Positions 44,187-57,315 of a stretch of DNA of 64,000 nucleotides are shown here, one piece after another (position 1 is the first letter of the stretch; every line of letters begins with the position of its first letter). The position numbers and the translations under genes were made by a program. The notes beneath the pieces were generated by a model that saw nothing but the letters and a program-made list of their open reading frames with translations, was not told the DNA's origin and made no database searches. Source of the DNA: Magicicada septendecula (lineage: Eukaryota; Arthropoda; Insecta; Hemiptera; Cicadidae); the NCBI GenBank assembly GCA_034769895.1, contig CM068369.1:145225574-145289573 (forward strand), in the 5' to 3' direction.

Positions 44187-47100
44187 GAAGATGTGATTGC
44201 CCGTCACTGCTAGAAACAACAGGGCACAGAATTTACCATACACCCAATTATAATACTAATTTAAATCAACCAATAACCATTATCAGAAATAATTTTCTAA
44301 AAAATATACAGTCCGAGTTAATGGAAGAAAGAGCAATTAAAGAGTCATCACCAAACAATGACATAGTCTATATACAAATAAAATTAAATGGAGTGTCAGC
44401 AGAGGCCATGATTGATACAGGAGCCAATATTTCAATTATTGATCAATTAGAATTAGATCATATTACTGAGTTAACTACTGAGAGAATACCTACTTTACCA
44501 ATTAACAATTTAACAATTGTTGGTGCTACCGGGAAACAAAATAAAACAATCAAAAAACAAGTGTCTTTGAATGTTACCACTAATGGAATAGGAATACCTA
44601 TGGGATTTTTAGTAGCAAAAGGGCTACCATTTAGGGTGTTAATAGGGTGTGATATGCTACGGCGACACACTGCAATTATAAATCTGGCCAGGGGTATAGT
44701 AACCTTGAGCACAGAAATGGTGAGTTAACGGCTGAGATAATTGGTAGCCAAAGTGCCCCTCAGTGTCCGAGCTCATTTTTTGTTAGGGAGGATAATAGAT
44801 TAACCCTAGGTAACAATATAGAAGTAACAGAATCAAAGATTTGGCAAGAGAAGATAGAAGAAATAATGGAGTTTCAGAATAGGCCGGCACCGGAAATAAT
44901 TAGTGTAGAACAGAAACGACAACTTATAAAAATTTATAATAAATATAAATCAGTATTCTCAGAATCACCAGGAAAAGCAAAAAACTTCTTGTGTGAACTA
45001 AAGTTCAAGGAAAATGTAAATTTTAATAAACGATCGTACCCTATTGCTCAGGCTTTGAAAGAGGCAGCCAGGAAAGAAATTCAAAGAATGATATTAGAAG
45101 ACATAATTGAAAGAAGTAGTTCTCCATATACCAGCCCATTGGTAGCTATACCGAAGAAAGATGGTCAAGTCAGACTATGTCTCGATGCGGGGAGTTGAAT
45201 AAAATGCTCATTAACAATCGCACGTCTCCAGGTGAGATTGAAGAGATAATGAAAAAATTCTATGGATGCAAGTACATGAGTACTTGGGATGCAGTCTGTG
45301 GATACTGGCAAATAGAGTTGCACCCTAACAACAGACAATATGTTGCTTTCATATTCGAAGGACGAAATTATCATTTTAAGCGTTTGCCTTTTGGATTGGT
45401 AAATTCTGTGGCTGTGTTCATCCAGTGCATGGACCAAATTTTGGGTAAGGAAGTTTTAGATTTTACTACCATATATGTGGATGACATATTAATTATGTCT
45501 TGTACTTGGGAGAAGCATTGTAACCGAGTGGAAACAGTGTTAAATAAACTTTTGCAACATAATATAACTTTAAAACTGGATAAATCTAAATTTATCACAC
45601 ATGAACTACCATTTTTAGGGTTCATTTTATCTGCTACTGGAATTAAACCATCTCCTGAAAAAGTAAAGGCTATTCAAGATTTTCCTAAACCAAGAAACTT
45701 GAAACAATTACAATCCTTTTTGGGGATGTGCAACTATTATAGAAAATTTCAACAGAATTATTCAGAAGTAACAGCTAAATTTCAATGTTTACTTTCAAAG
45801 AAAAACAAGTGGAAATGGGAAGAAAGTGAAAATAATAATTTCCAGATAGTAAAAAATAAGTTTCTTGATAGCATAATGTTACATCACCCAAATTTTAATA
45901 AACGTTTTTTCATAAATTGTGATGCTAGTAACATTAGCCTTGGAAGTGAGCTATATCAAGAAGATGAAGAAGGAAATCATGGAGTTATCAGTTTTGCAAG
46001 CAGAGTACTGAGTAGTTGTGAGAGAAATTATACAGTAACTGAAAAAGAACTGCTGAGTGTTGTGTTCTCATGTATAAAATTTCGAACATTTATTTTGGGA
46101 TACCCAGTGACCATCAGAACTGATCACAGATCAATTTCGTTTTTAAAAAATTGTAAACTTAACCACGGCAGACTTACTAGATGGGCATTAATACTTCAAG
46201 AATATAATTTAGACTGGGAATATATTCCGGGTAAGAAGAATGTAATAGCAGACCGATTATCCCGGATTAACCTCGAAAAAGGAACTTGTGAAATAGAACC
46301 AGAAAGTGTTGGAAAAATATATTACATTATTAAGATGGCAAAGGAGTTACAAGATATAATTAATAAAATAAAAGTCGATCAAAAAAGGGACACTAAATTA
46401 ACAAAAATTAAGGAACGAATATTACAACATGACCCTATAATAATGAAATTTTTTTGTGTTTATGAAGAGGTCCTTTTTATTCGTCCTACCATTAAGGATC
46501 ATGTCTGGAAGATGTATGTGCCAGCAGCAACAGAAGTAGCGTTGATTCAGGATTATCATGAAAGGTATGGCCACATGGGATCACTCAAAGTTATTAAAGC
46601 TTTATCTGAACATTGTTACGTGAAAGCTATAAATAAAAGAGTAAGGGAGATAGTAAAAACCTGTAACATATGTCAGTTAGTAAAAGTAAATAATGAGAAG
46701 AGAACGGGCACCATGATTACAATAAAATCTAATAATAAACTTGAAAAGACATTCTTGGATATCTGTGGACCTTTTCCCAGAAGTGGAGGAAGACATAAAT
46801 ATAAATATATCATCATATTATTTGATCATTATACGAAATACACAAAACTCTACGCTATTAGTAGAGCCACAACGAAGAAAATTCTAGAAGTAATTATAAA
46901 AAAATACTTACCTGAGGTGGGAAAACCGGAAATGATTATAACTGATCATGGAACGCAATTTCGGGGAAAAAGGTGGAAACAAGAATTGAGAAATTGGCAA
47001 ATAAGAACCTACAAGACATCAGAGTACCACCCTAGTAGCAATCCTGCTGAACGTGTATTAAGGGAAGTTGGCAGAATTCTACGTACCTACTGTCATCAAG

Positions 47101-47609
47101 AACATAAAAACTGGAGTCAGTATATTGAACCAGCAGAGACTTTCCTTAATTGGTCGTACCATGACACTATCGGTACTAGCCCTTATCAGGTAATGTTTGA
47201 TAAACCACCACCAAGAGAAATTACATCATTGATAAATTTCCCTCCAGGAGAGAGAGCAGAGTTCGACCAAGTGGAAATGCACAACAGAGTGTTGCATAAA
47301 GTAGAACTTCAACAAAAAAGGGATCAAGTAAAAAGGAGAAGATTGGATACATACCAGATAGGAGATAAGGTACTAATCAAAAATAGACAACTACCCAGTT
47401 CTATAGAGGGTATTGCTCGGAAGCTACTGTTACTTTATACTGGCCCTTACCTCATAAACCAGGTGAAGGGGAATAATACTTACAAAATTAAAACAATTAA
47501 CAATAATAGAATAAAGGGAGTGTATAATCAGTCAGAAATGAAACACTATTATGAAGATAAAGCCAAGACAATTAGGAGGATTGAACCAATCAACAATGTA
47601 TTTCTATAA
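44183..47609 (+). pseudogene. Fossil B pol region: protease, RT, RNase H, integrase
   Basis: The region starts overlapping the end of gag, as in elements that use frameshifting. In order: aspartic protease with IDTGANISIID near 44410; reverse transcriptase with the LPFGLVNS block and the catalytic YVDD near 45470; RNase H with INCDASNISLGSEL near 45920 and a TDHRSISFLK block; integrase with an HHCC finger (HERYGHMG to CNICQ) and DDE core marked by DICGPFP, ITDHGTQF and SSNPAERVLREVG. A short C-terminal domain then runs to the stop. About two breaks, otherwise well preserved. No env follows. Confidence 0.9.
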
Positions 47610-47635
47610 ACGAGTTAAACTAAAATAAATTTGTT

Positions 47636-47654
47636 CTAGTGGGGGGGGGCTTTA
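47636..47654 (+). promoter_or_regulatory. Fossil B polypurine tract
   Basis: AGTGGGGGGGGGGCTTTA directly before the LTR start at 47655. A purine run at this place primes plus-strand DNA synthesis in LTR elements. Confidence 0.8.
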
Positions 47655-49703
47655 TGTAACGTTACATAACCCGGTCCCAATAAATTAAATCATGATAACA
47701 TAAAGGTCAGAAATGGGTAACCTATAACTAGCTCTAAATTAAAGTATATCACTAAACATGATAAACAATTCGAGTGATATACAGTGACAAGTGCGTTATA
47801 GTGTACCCATTGAGGTAAAAGGTGAAAGTGAAGGTAACTTATTACAGAATTGTGCTGTAGCTTTGGGAATTATAAAACTATGAGAGTAGACTATAATACT
47901 ACTAACTGATTCTGTATTTTATTTATTTATTGTAATATTTATATTGTATGGACAACCAATTGTTATACATAAGTTAATGTTATATTTTTTTAAATATTTG
48001 TGTTATAATATAGGATAACCCAGGGTTAGTTTTAAAAAACATAAAAAATTTTAAATATAAAAGGATAATAAAAAATTAAAATAACACTATGAGGGAAATG
48101 GCAACAGGAAGTAGTGCAGTGTAGGAATACTATGAGAGACTAAATAAATAATATATATAAATTTATTTAAAGATAATAAAATTATCAAATACTTATATAC
48201 AAGGTCATAAGAAAATGAACAAGAACTTATTATGTAAACCAAATTGATAAAGAAACCGGAATGGAAAAGAATTATTTTTCGGTAAATAAAATATAAATTT
48301 ATAATAATTACAAACTGCCTGTATAATAAAAATACTATGGGTTACTAAGAGTGACGAGAATAACAAGTATTGTTAATAATAAAAATTGGGAAAAACCACA
48401 GAGTTGACAAAATGATGCTACTACAATTATAATAAAATAACCTTTTCTGGAACTTTGGAGGAGTGAAAATTAATACAAAATTAACAAGCAACATGACCAC
48501 TATATAATCATCCATGATTTATCAAAATTAAATGGTTATACTCCTTAATAAACAGTGAAAGAAAACCTTCTGATGATTCAACCTGGTTTCGCCATAGTTC
48601 TAGTTGACGATAGAATATGCGCCAGACGGTAAAGAAATTATAACTCAAGACGGACCTCACCAGAGAAAAAGCTTCATTCCAGTAAGAACCATACAAAGAG
48701 AGGTAATATAAACATTTCGTTTAATAGTTCAAGAAGAAAACGCATTCCGAACGTTGATATAGAACACGAAACTAGTCATTTAATCACATGTTTTTTAAAG
48801 TAAACAAAAGCACGCTGCTCTCTTACGGCCATTCCTGGAACTACATACTAAACGAAAAATAAACCAATTTATTTAATATTTTTTCGGTATTTGTAAAGCT
48901 TAGTAATTATCCATTTCTGACCATCTCATAACAAAAAGAACTTACCCTGAACCCTGGGGAATTATTAAGAATTATATATTAATTGATATTTTTGAAAATA
49001 GTGTAAAATTTGGTAAACAAAACCATATATGTTTTTTTTTTTAGACAATTCCATGTTTACTCTATGAAGTCGAGATTATGTTTTATTTAAGGAAAGATCA
49101 ATTGTGATACTTGTATTTTGGTGGCAGGAAACAAAAAACCAATAATATAAATAAATAATATTATTGAAAAATGATATTGAATAATAAAGTGTGTTATAAT
49201 TTTTGTGGTGGGTAGTTGTAATAGATTTCAGCACAAAAACAGAAGAGATCAACACATTGGATCAGATTTTGCTATAGTGTAGGCTGGTTAAACTAGGCGT
49301 GGAAACTTGTCTTACAATCAGCTGATTTAAATCACAGCGAACAATTTGAAAAAATCAGAAATCATCTAAACCGAGTGTAAATCATTGGTACTTACTCTCT
49401 CTTCCTCATAAGGCTGAACAACTTCCCTCCTTGACCCCAAATCACACACTCTCGATTTCTGTTTAGATTGAGTAACATTAAATAAAATACTTTATTTATT
49501 TAAAAAAAAAAAAACTTCAGTTATTATAATTCATAAGTGGCGACTGCGGAGAGGCGGAAACTTTAACATCTCAAACCGCTACGTTACAGAATTGGCGCAT
49601 AACAACATTGGGAGCTTAATTAAATAAGACGAACACCCAATAAGACACATACAAAGTTTTCGCTATTGACTCTCCTATATTAACAAAAAAGCAGTACGTT
49701 ACA
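47655..49703 (+). repeat. Fossil B 3' LTR
   Basis: Same length as the 5' LTR and nearly identical. It ends CGTTACA and is followed by ATATATATAT, the continuation of the target TA tract. Confidence 0.95.
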
Positions 49704-49715
49704 ATATATATATAT

Positions 49716-52700
49716 TGTTAAAATGACTTGTTTCAGGGTTTAATTTTGTATTTTTTAATATTGTAGTTTAAATGTTTAAATTTTGCGAACGTTATGAGTC
49801 TCGTTCTGTGTGATAAAAGCGTCGTGTAGCCTGTGTGTTCTTACCTGTCCCTTTTTCACTCTTTATTTCTTCCCGATAGGCGCCAAATTGTTTTGCTTGA
49901 AATCAATTAAAAGTTTTTACCTGGGTTGTTTTACAGTATGGTAGAGTTGATTCGAATTGTTCGCCAACTGGCTGGAACTCGAATCTCGCTTGAGTGGGGG
50001 AAACGTGTTGCCAACGTAAAACAATGTTGGTTAGTTTTACTCGCTGCTACGAAACACAACATACATAATATTTTGAAAATAATTATTGGGCAGTTATTAA
50101 TGATACACACTTTTTTATTTGGCTCAGAACTTGTTAATCTTCATTAACGCTTATACAAAATTGTGATTAATATAATATTTTTAGCCTCGGAAAATAATAA
50201 TCGTTCACTCAGCGGAAAGCTGGGTTGGTAATACAATGTTTTTCTGTCGCCACGATACGGCGTTGATTATTTATACACAATAAATTTACCAATTGAGTCC
50301 TTTTAAGTACGACAAAGAAGTTTTAAAACAAGAGAATAAATTACAATATATCACTTTATAATCGTGAGAATTAAAATTGAACAAGGTTTACATTAGATTC
50401 AATGTTGTGGTGTCAAAGTGTGTGAAGGTGTCATTTGTGTAATACATAGGTTATAATCAGTGAGTTATTATTCATAAATTATGTTTTATTCATCAATCTT
50501 TGAAAAAATAATACCATCAGTGATAGTGAGAGTTCACAGTTTAGTGAGAAATTTGAAAGAGAATTTATTTCAGATCTTTAATTAATTCAGCAATACGTAT
50601 CGTCAGTTGCTTGGAAGTGTAGTGTCAAATAGTCAATATAGGTTGGGTTCGTCGATGTCGATTCTTCGTTTTTCAAAACTCTTGGGCTTCAGGTACGCCT
50701 TGCATCTTCTTCTTGTTAATTTACTTATTTTAAATACATCTGGATTTAATTAAGCTGGTCCTTGGTCTGGGCTGCATGTGTCATCCTCTCATCAGTTAGT
50801 ATGGTCCTTCTCTTCATAAAATATGGTCACTTTTACTGTTTTATAATAAAATTTTGGGCCCTTCACAGCGTGGCGTCTCTCCTCGTAAGCGTCACTATAG
50901 ATTCTAACGTTCCTAAGTGAAAATCGTCAATATTCTGCTATTGTCATGGTAACTCAAAGATTCTGATTGGTTAAATTTGACTTAAGACCATTGTTAGGAG
51001 ATTTGAATTTTTATTTAAAATGGTTACAGGTCTTCTGAATGCAATTAATCTTCGGTATTCAACTTTAAGTATTAAATATCATCACCACTGTTCGTATTTT
51101 GTTTCAAGGATTAATTTAACATCCAATAAGGTTGGGTTTACTGATGTATTAACATTTTGACAGTTATGTTGATATTGTTTAATTACACATTAAACAATGA
51201 TAATTAAATTAATTTAATTTAAGATCGTTTTCTTAATTTACATGATTACTTTAACATTTCTTTCTTAATATGATTACCTAATTGTCCTTTATTGTTTACT
51301 TGCATTAGTTTTGCTAATGTTATAGTTTAATTCTTAAAAATTGCAGTTTTTGTTGTTTTACAGTTAGGCATTTGCCTAGGCCTAAACAGCAATTGGCTAT
51401 TTTTCCTAAATTACAGAGATTACATTTTATTTTCCCCTTGTATAGGTTCTGATGTGTTTTATACATGATTTGTTCATTTGTTGAATGGTTTTATGTCTGT
51501 TCTATTGTAATTGTATGTGATTTTATTAGTTCCATATTCTGGCTTGTCTATTGCTATAACTGCTTTTTCAGTATCATTGGATTTGTCTGATTTTATTTTG
51601 TTTCTTATTACTGCTTTTGTTTGTAATGGAATTATTATTTCTTATTCCCTATTATTTAAAATATAACATTTAGTCTTATGGTCTACATAACTCCCACAGA
51701 CATATTTCTATTCATTAAACATAATTATTTGCATGTCATTACTCACAATGTTCATTCCCTTCATCTCTTCATACTCTTTGGTGTTATCATTATTACATAT
51801 TCGTAGTCCTTCAGTCTTCAACTGGTTTGTACCCTCCCCGCATATACCTGTGGTGTGTGTGGTACTGATTCTCTCACAGGTATATGGGACCTACAGTTTA
51901 ACGCCGGATCCGAACGGCATATATTACATATTATAACAGATAAAAACATAAACATTAATTAAATATTTGAACACAATGATATTTCCTTATAATTAAATTC
52001 AAATGACATTAGGTCATTAACATGGAACTTTAATAACATTTTACCATATTACATTTCAATCCTTTTCCTATCATTTTATATTAATAGTATTTGGTTTTAC
52101 CTCTGTACCTCAGCAATCATCTATACTGTGTATTATCACACTAATAGTCATTTTTTTCTGAAATACATTGGTAATAATATTATTTGCCAACTTAGAATAC
52201 TACTGGCTTTAAATTAAAATATGATAAGTAGTCAATACTACTACTACCTGAACTCTATTAATTACTTAACCTACTACACTTTGGTTTAGTTTGTCGTGTA
52301 CACTGGTGTTCACTGATAATTGCTTTTAATTGCCACAGTCCTTTCTGTGTTTAGCAATTATTAGCTTTCACTCACCTTCACTATTCACTCTTAAATCTTT
52401 TACACTGATTTATTAGTGTCTATCACTATCAATGGGGTTCTATATAAATTGGGTATTTTAATACTATCACCTTGCACTCTATATTTGATTTAAGTGTTAC
52501 TGGTGGGTATTGCTTACTTAAATTCTCTTTCTCATTTTACAAAATGTTCATTATTACTCTTATTCACTATCTCTCACTTTACTAGGTTCAATTATACCGT
52601 TAACAAGTTTATGTTGTATCAGATTGATTTGTCATAGTTATTTCTATTCATTTGGGTTAGTGTACCATTCTAAAATTTAAGTTATTGAGATTTAACACTT

Positions 52701-53073
52701 CTCATTTTACATTGTTTGTCTGGGTTTACATTTATCATCATTATTTACAATTATTATTGATTGGTCTCTTTTCACTTGGTCTCTTTGCACTGGTGTTGTG
52801 CACTTTTACTGCTTTTACTTCATTTGGTGATGATCCATATATCCTTTCATTAGGGCTGGTTCTAGTTATCCATTTATCTTGTTACAATTCATACATCCTT
52901 ATTTTAGTGTTGTGGCTGTTTCTACTTTCATCTTCATTTGTTATTATTTATATATCCTTTCCTTGTCATATAAACAAGGAAAATATTGCCTTTGTCACTT
53001 ATTTAACTGTTTCAAATATTTGACTGTCTCTTTAAACAATGAAGTAGACATAATATTTATGTGACCCCACACA
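49716..53073 (-). mobile_element. Fossil D: partial LTR element
   Basis: On the minus strand TTGGCGCCTATCGGGAAG (49869-49886) looks like a primer-binding site, with leader sequence containing a donor-like ACAGGTAAGA to its left. The LTR would lie to the right from TG at 49889. Its far end is uncertain; CCCCACACA at about 53073 (TGTGTGGGG on the minus strand) is a candidate, giving about 3.2 kb. The other LTR and the coding region are not in the window. The interior of the supposed LTR is AT-rich with no recognisable gene. Confidence 0.4.
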
Positions 53074-53811
53074 TATTTTCCCATTTTCCATATGTCTCTT
53101 ATGTTTTCTGCAGTTAACATTCAAAAACGTAATTCCTTTGCTGTTAATTGATAATTCTAACATAAAGTACTTTGAAATACAAAAGGGTATTCATTTTATT
53201 AAGATAATTTAGGTACAAATATATGCATTTAAATGCTTTAGTAATTTTATTCATGTGAACTATGTCGTGCTGAGTGCCAGCATTGCAGCACATCATAGAA
53301 TTCATGCTACTTAGTTACAAAATTAGTTTCATTAACAATTAACAGTACCGGTAATGAGATTCGCCCATAAGATTTTAGACTTGGTATTTACAGGGTGTTG
53401 ACTCTATAGAAACATTTTCAAAGGCTCTATGTATGTCATATTGTTAATGTTCACGAATATACAATTACTGTATTACCCAAATTTCTGATTCATCTTAATT
53501 CTATAATTATTACAATTTTATATACTATTATATCAAATAATAAATTATTTCTTTAAGTAATGTTTCTTATTTTTATCACTATATTTGCATCTAATATATT
53601 TTCCAAATATTGTTAGAATGTGTAACATATACTAGAAACACAGCTGTTTCTGTGCTTAAGATATCTCTGTCATGTAATAAAACTGTCAACCTAGTTGATA
53701 GTTGATAGACAACCCATGGTTTGTATAGGCATAGTGGTCTATGGTAGGCAAATTACCAAGTAGTTTATGGTATATTAATATACAAATGTATCATATCTTG
53801 TTTCATTTCAG
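53074..53811. other. End of intron 3, nothing recognised
   Basis: AT-rich intron sequence leading to the acceptor TTTCATTTCAG at 53801-53811. No repeat or gene was recognised. Confidence 0.6.
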
Positions 53812-54044
53812 TTTTCAAGATAAATATTTGCGTTCTAAAGATCAAGAATATCGTAAACTGCGCCTGAAAATTTCATCTTTACGACAGCAACTGAGACGTA
53901 TAAAGTCACAACAACAACAACAAATAGAACTCAGAGAAAAACTACATCCTATAGATATAGACAAATTGAAAATTGAAAATAAAAAGCTCAATGGTGTCTT
54001 AAATGAGAAAAACAAAAAGCTTTCCAAATTAAAACGATCGACAG
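53812..54044 (+). CDS. CCDC113: CCDC113-like gene, exon d (conserved coiled-coil domain)
   Basis: The acceptor TTTCATTTCAG and donor GTAATG bound 77 residues: FQDKYLRSKDQEYRKLRLKI, a Gln-rich run, then IDIDKLKIENKKL and NEKNKKLSKLKRSTG. This is the best-conserved part of CCDC113, where relatives read KLRLKN..LK, D..QLKIEN and the ...QEL..LK...GN ending. It enters at phase 2, completing the Arg split with exon c, and leaves at phase 1. The domain is shared with CCDC96, its partner. The LKIEN motif and the order of exons support CCDC113 over CCDC96. Confidence 0.88.
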
Positions 54045-54399
54045 GTAATGTACGTTATGCCAGAAGTGTCAACTTTATGTGAAAGTAAAGTTTTTGTAAA
54101 CCTTTGTTATGGATACCATAGTATCCACCTAAACATGTTCTGCAGTTAGCAAAATTTAACTTATCTAGCAATGACACAGACTACCAGCTTTAGGTTAGTG
54201 ACCCTTGTTGAATTGTGTATACAGTAGAACCCTATTAAAATGCTCCTGCTTACTACATAATCCCATTTAAAATGTGCCTTTCGTCTAGTCCCTAGACATC
54301 TAGTCTATGGAGACATTATCAAAACCCAAACATATTGCACTCAAATCTCGCATAATATGTTGTTTTTCATTATACAGTAAAACTTTGTAGTACAAAAGA

Positions 54400-54810
54400 A
54401 GAGCCTTCTGAAGAAACCCCAAAACATACAAATCCCAAGGTCCATTTTGACAGATGGAATATAGAAACCACACGCTGTCCCAAAAAATACAACAACCAGA
54501 ACACTAATATCCTCACTCAAGCCTTTACAGAAGAAGACAAAATCCAGGTCTGTTTAGACAAGTCCGTTTAAACAAACACAGGTTACGTTGGATTGAGATG
54601 ACAAATAAAAACACACGAAAACAAATAAAAACGACATCCTAAACCAACAGACACAATTCAAATCGCACGCATTATTCGAACATATCTCACCCCACACACA
54701 ACATCGATCTTTCGAAATTCGATTCCGTCGCCCACAACAGGATGAACAGCGCTACCAGCGGCAACCTCTGAAGAAGCTTTTTAAAAGTGAAAACCGGTTC
54801 AGGTTGTAAG
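54400..54810 (+). mobile_element. Unclassified retroelement tail, probably Penelope-like or retrozyme-like
   Basis: Sequence of mixed composition, with no open frame longer than a few dozen codons, that ends in a hammerhead motif at 54762-54806. PLE tails and small non-autonomous retrozymes both carry such motifs. No protein domain was recognised, so the class is inferred from the ribozyme. Confidence 0.4.
54762..54806 (+). ncRNA. Hammerhead ribozyme motif, well formed
   Basis: Stem I CAACCT (54762-54767) pairs with AGGTTG (54801-54806) over six bases. Between them: core CTGAAGA (fits CUGANGA), stem II with CTTT/AAAG pairing, GAA (54789-54791), stem III AAC/GTT with a two-base CG loop, and C at 54800 as the cleavage-site base. 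All conserved core positions are present. The tight stem III loop is the weak point. Confidence 0.65.
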
Positions 54811-55059
54811 GTAAAACTTTTATGTTTTTACTCATAAAAAACTTTGTGTTCCGAGTCGTTAATGAAATAGTTGTATTTAAATAAAAACACTTAAAGTATA
54901 TACATGTTATCAGAAAAATGTATTATTATAATTATTTAATAAACATCGTTTTACTTTAATTTGTGAATTTGATGTTATATTCTATTTTTATTTGATATTT
55001 CCAATTTAACTATTTATAGGACAATTTACTGAATATTCTTACTTCTGAATCATAACTAA

Positions 55060-55320
55060 CTTAGGCAGAAGAGCTAAGTTCATAAGGCATATTCTATGAC
55101 ACAATGAGTTGGTGAGTTGGTTAAGAGAATAATAGAAGGAACAATTGAAGGAAAGAATCACAGAGGATGACCCCGTTTAGACTACAAGAAACACCTTATG
55201 GTCGATATGAACTACACATCATATTGTAAGTTGAAAAGAAAAGCAGAGAAGCTGAAAAATGTCGAGCTGCTGCCAACCAGCCTATGGGCTGCTAAGAAAA
55301 TGGCACTGTAACTAACTTCT
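55060..55320 (+). mobile_element. LINE 3' end fragment
   Basis: Translation in one frame gives a decayed IIEGTIEGKNHRG.PRLDYKK followed by TSYCKLKRKAEKL. This matches the C-terminal tail of RTE/BovB-like non-LTR elements (EG.IEGKR.RGRPR..Y... then SY..LKR.A.DR). Stops interrupt it and only the last 80 or so codons remain. Confidence 0.6.
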
Positions 55321-56210
55321 AAACCACCCACTGTTCCTTATATAGGTCCCGCGGGTGTTCCAGAATAATTTTATATTCTTTTGGCAGTGTGCAAGCATTT
55401 TTTGCATGCCAGCATTTTGTAATTTCCATAGTTACGAGTGCTCTTGAACAGTCTGGAGTGCTATGTGAGTGGACGACATTGACACAGATCCCACACACTG
55501 GGCTAGTCAAAAAGCTAGTAGAACAATACTGTCATCTTTTCGAGAAGGTTCCATAATTGTCATAGCAGTATACTGAATGATTTTAGTACAATATTCGGCC
55601 ATATTAAGTTTTATGATGCCAATTTAGGATAGTCCTGTGATTTGAATGAGATGAATATAATCATCTGTATATTTTGAATTTCTTGAACATGCCAATTTTT
55701 CCAGCCCAGCAGTTGTGTGTGTGATTGGGAGTAAGATGCTAGAAGTGGTTTAAACCTGTCTATTTTAGTCACTTTATTAAAAGAAAATAATACTGTTATT
55801 TTTCATATCACAGCTGGTTTCTCTCTTACTAAAAACACATTACGACATCTGTTTCACACACACACAGACTCTCTATTATTCTATTGCTACTTAAAAGTCT
55901 ATGGTTGTATAGTATATTTGGCTGTATGCAGGTGGTGTCATGGTAATACCATTTACAGAAAATTTCAGTAAAAAATTATATATTTTAAAATTATATAAAT
56001 ATTACAGATTAGCTGTATGGTAGTAAGAAAATGAAGTTTCTTTCTCTCTAGCAAGAGCTGGAATATTGACAAAATTAAAGCACAGAAAGTAAAGAATGTA
56101 GTTGTCACGGTAAAGATGCCTTTTATATCAAAACTAGCACATTTAACAATGAATCCAGCTCAGGAGAGTTTAAGTTTATTATGAACAGGTTTATGCTAAT
56201 TTACAAACAC
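55321..56210. other. Intron 4 sequence, nothing recognised
   Basis: No gene or clear repeat was seen. A minus-strand frame of about 60 codons at 55319-55510 has no recognisable similarity. Confidence 0.55.
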
Positions 56211-56212
56211 TA

Positions 56213-57014
56213 CAGTAGAGCGTCGATAATCTGGACGTCAAAAATCCGGACCTTGTCCACAAAAAAATTCGATTCGTCGGCAGCGGTATCAAAATCCAGA
56301 TTCCAATAAATCGGAAACGTTTTGCGCAAGATTGTTCAAATTACTGAATGTCTTTGAGCCTAGCCTCTATGCAGTGTTAGAGTAGACGAACGGGTGGAAG
56401 AAAATGTTTTAGATGAAGTTACGTCATTATTAAAGTTAATGCCAGGTTTCGAAGACTGCAATGAAAATAATGCAAGCTAGTGGTTAGAAAGTGATAAAAA
56501 TGACCATGGATATATAATTTTAAATTATGAAGAAATAACTAACACTATAGCTGAGGTCGAGCCCCCAAGACAACGAAAACGACGAAAGTGAAGACATCGC
56601 TGATGAGGCATCAGCCGTGCATCCCGATGCATTCAACGCATTGGAAACTGCAAAGTCTTTGCTGGAAAAACAGCCCGAATGCTCTACTACCCAAGTTTAC
56701 TAAAGTTGCTTACTAAAGAGACTCAGAGACCTGGCCTCCAATAAACGCACCTCAAGCCTTGTTCAAAAAAAAAATGGCATCTTTTTTCGTAGTTCTGATC
56801 TGTGTAATTAAATTTATTCAGAATTTGTGATTAAAAAATGTTGTATACAATATTTGTGAAAGTGTTTGGAATAGATATAGCGGAAATTATGTTTCTAACC
56901 TAATGCTGAGTTTTCGTACATTTGTATTTTTTTGTATATGTTCGAAAATCCGGGAAAATCGATAATCCGGACTGGGTCGAACTCCAATTAGTCCGAATTA
57001 TCGACGCTCTACTG
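56213..57014 (+). mobile_element. pogo/Tigger-like DNA transposon, deleted
   Basis: The ends are inverted repeats CAGTAGAGCGTCGATAAT at 56213 and its complement ending at 57014. TA flanks both (56211-56212 and 57015-57016). Inside, translation gives the C-terminal part of a jerky/CENP-B-like transposase: LKLMPGFEDCNENN, HPDAFNALETAKSLLEKQPE, then KRLRDLASNKRTSSL, with stops and frame changes. The DNA-binding and catalytic domains are gone, leaving an 802-bp deletion derivative. Confidence 0.88.
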
Positions 57015-57315
57015 TATCTTCATTTCTTCTGGTCATCTGTCAATGTTATCCAAACTACTGTTTAACTTACAATTATATTAATACATTATAAGACATGTTA
57101 AAAGATGTTACAGAATTTCACTTCAATTTGAGTTTACAGTTTTTTTTATATATAAATGCCCAAAGAAATTGTGATGACTTAAAAAATATTTTATACATTA
57201 TACAACACCATAACACTGATAATTCGGAAAATAGATTATATGTATAATCTTTGCCTTTCTGAATCATTAGTTACATGATATTATATTTAATTATATTTTT
57301 GTATATAACTTTCAG

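Larger units (their letters stand above)
40094..49703 (+). mobile_element. Fossil B: Ty3/gypsy LTR retrotransposon, nearly whole
   Basis: Two 2,049-bp LTRs (40094-42142 and 47655-49703) frame a 5.5-kb internal region with primer-binding site, gag, and pol in the order protease, reverse transcriptase, RNase H, integrase, then a polypurine run before the second LTR. This order is that of Ty3/gypsy. No env frame lies between integrase and LTR. The LTRs differ at about five positions by eye, about 0.25 percent, so it is much younger than A, probably well under a million years (inference). It has about two breaks in pol. Confidence 0.93.

Noticed and set aside
47610-47654. Envelope gene in fossil B, which would make it an endogenous retrovirus
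   Set aside because: Only about 45 bases lie between the end of integrase and the second LTR.
51733-53064. Hydrophobic frames at 51733-51936 and 52685-53064 as membrane proteins
   Set aside because: T-rich sequence gives Leu/Phe/Ile-rich frames by composition, and there is no homology or promoter evidence.
14849-53831. DKYLR repeated on both sides of the intron 3 splice junction, like a target duplication that created the intron
   Set aside because: Relatives of CCDC113 read AEK..RY.EDKLR..D at this place, so both parts match the conserved domain and the likeness is coincidental.
54225-54250. TACAGTAGAACCCTATTAAAATG as the end of another pogo/Tigger element
   Set aside because: The matching opposite end was not found within the next several hundred bases. 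It is at most a solitary eroded end.
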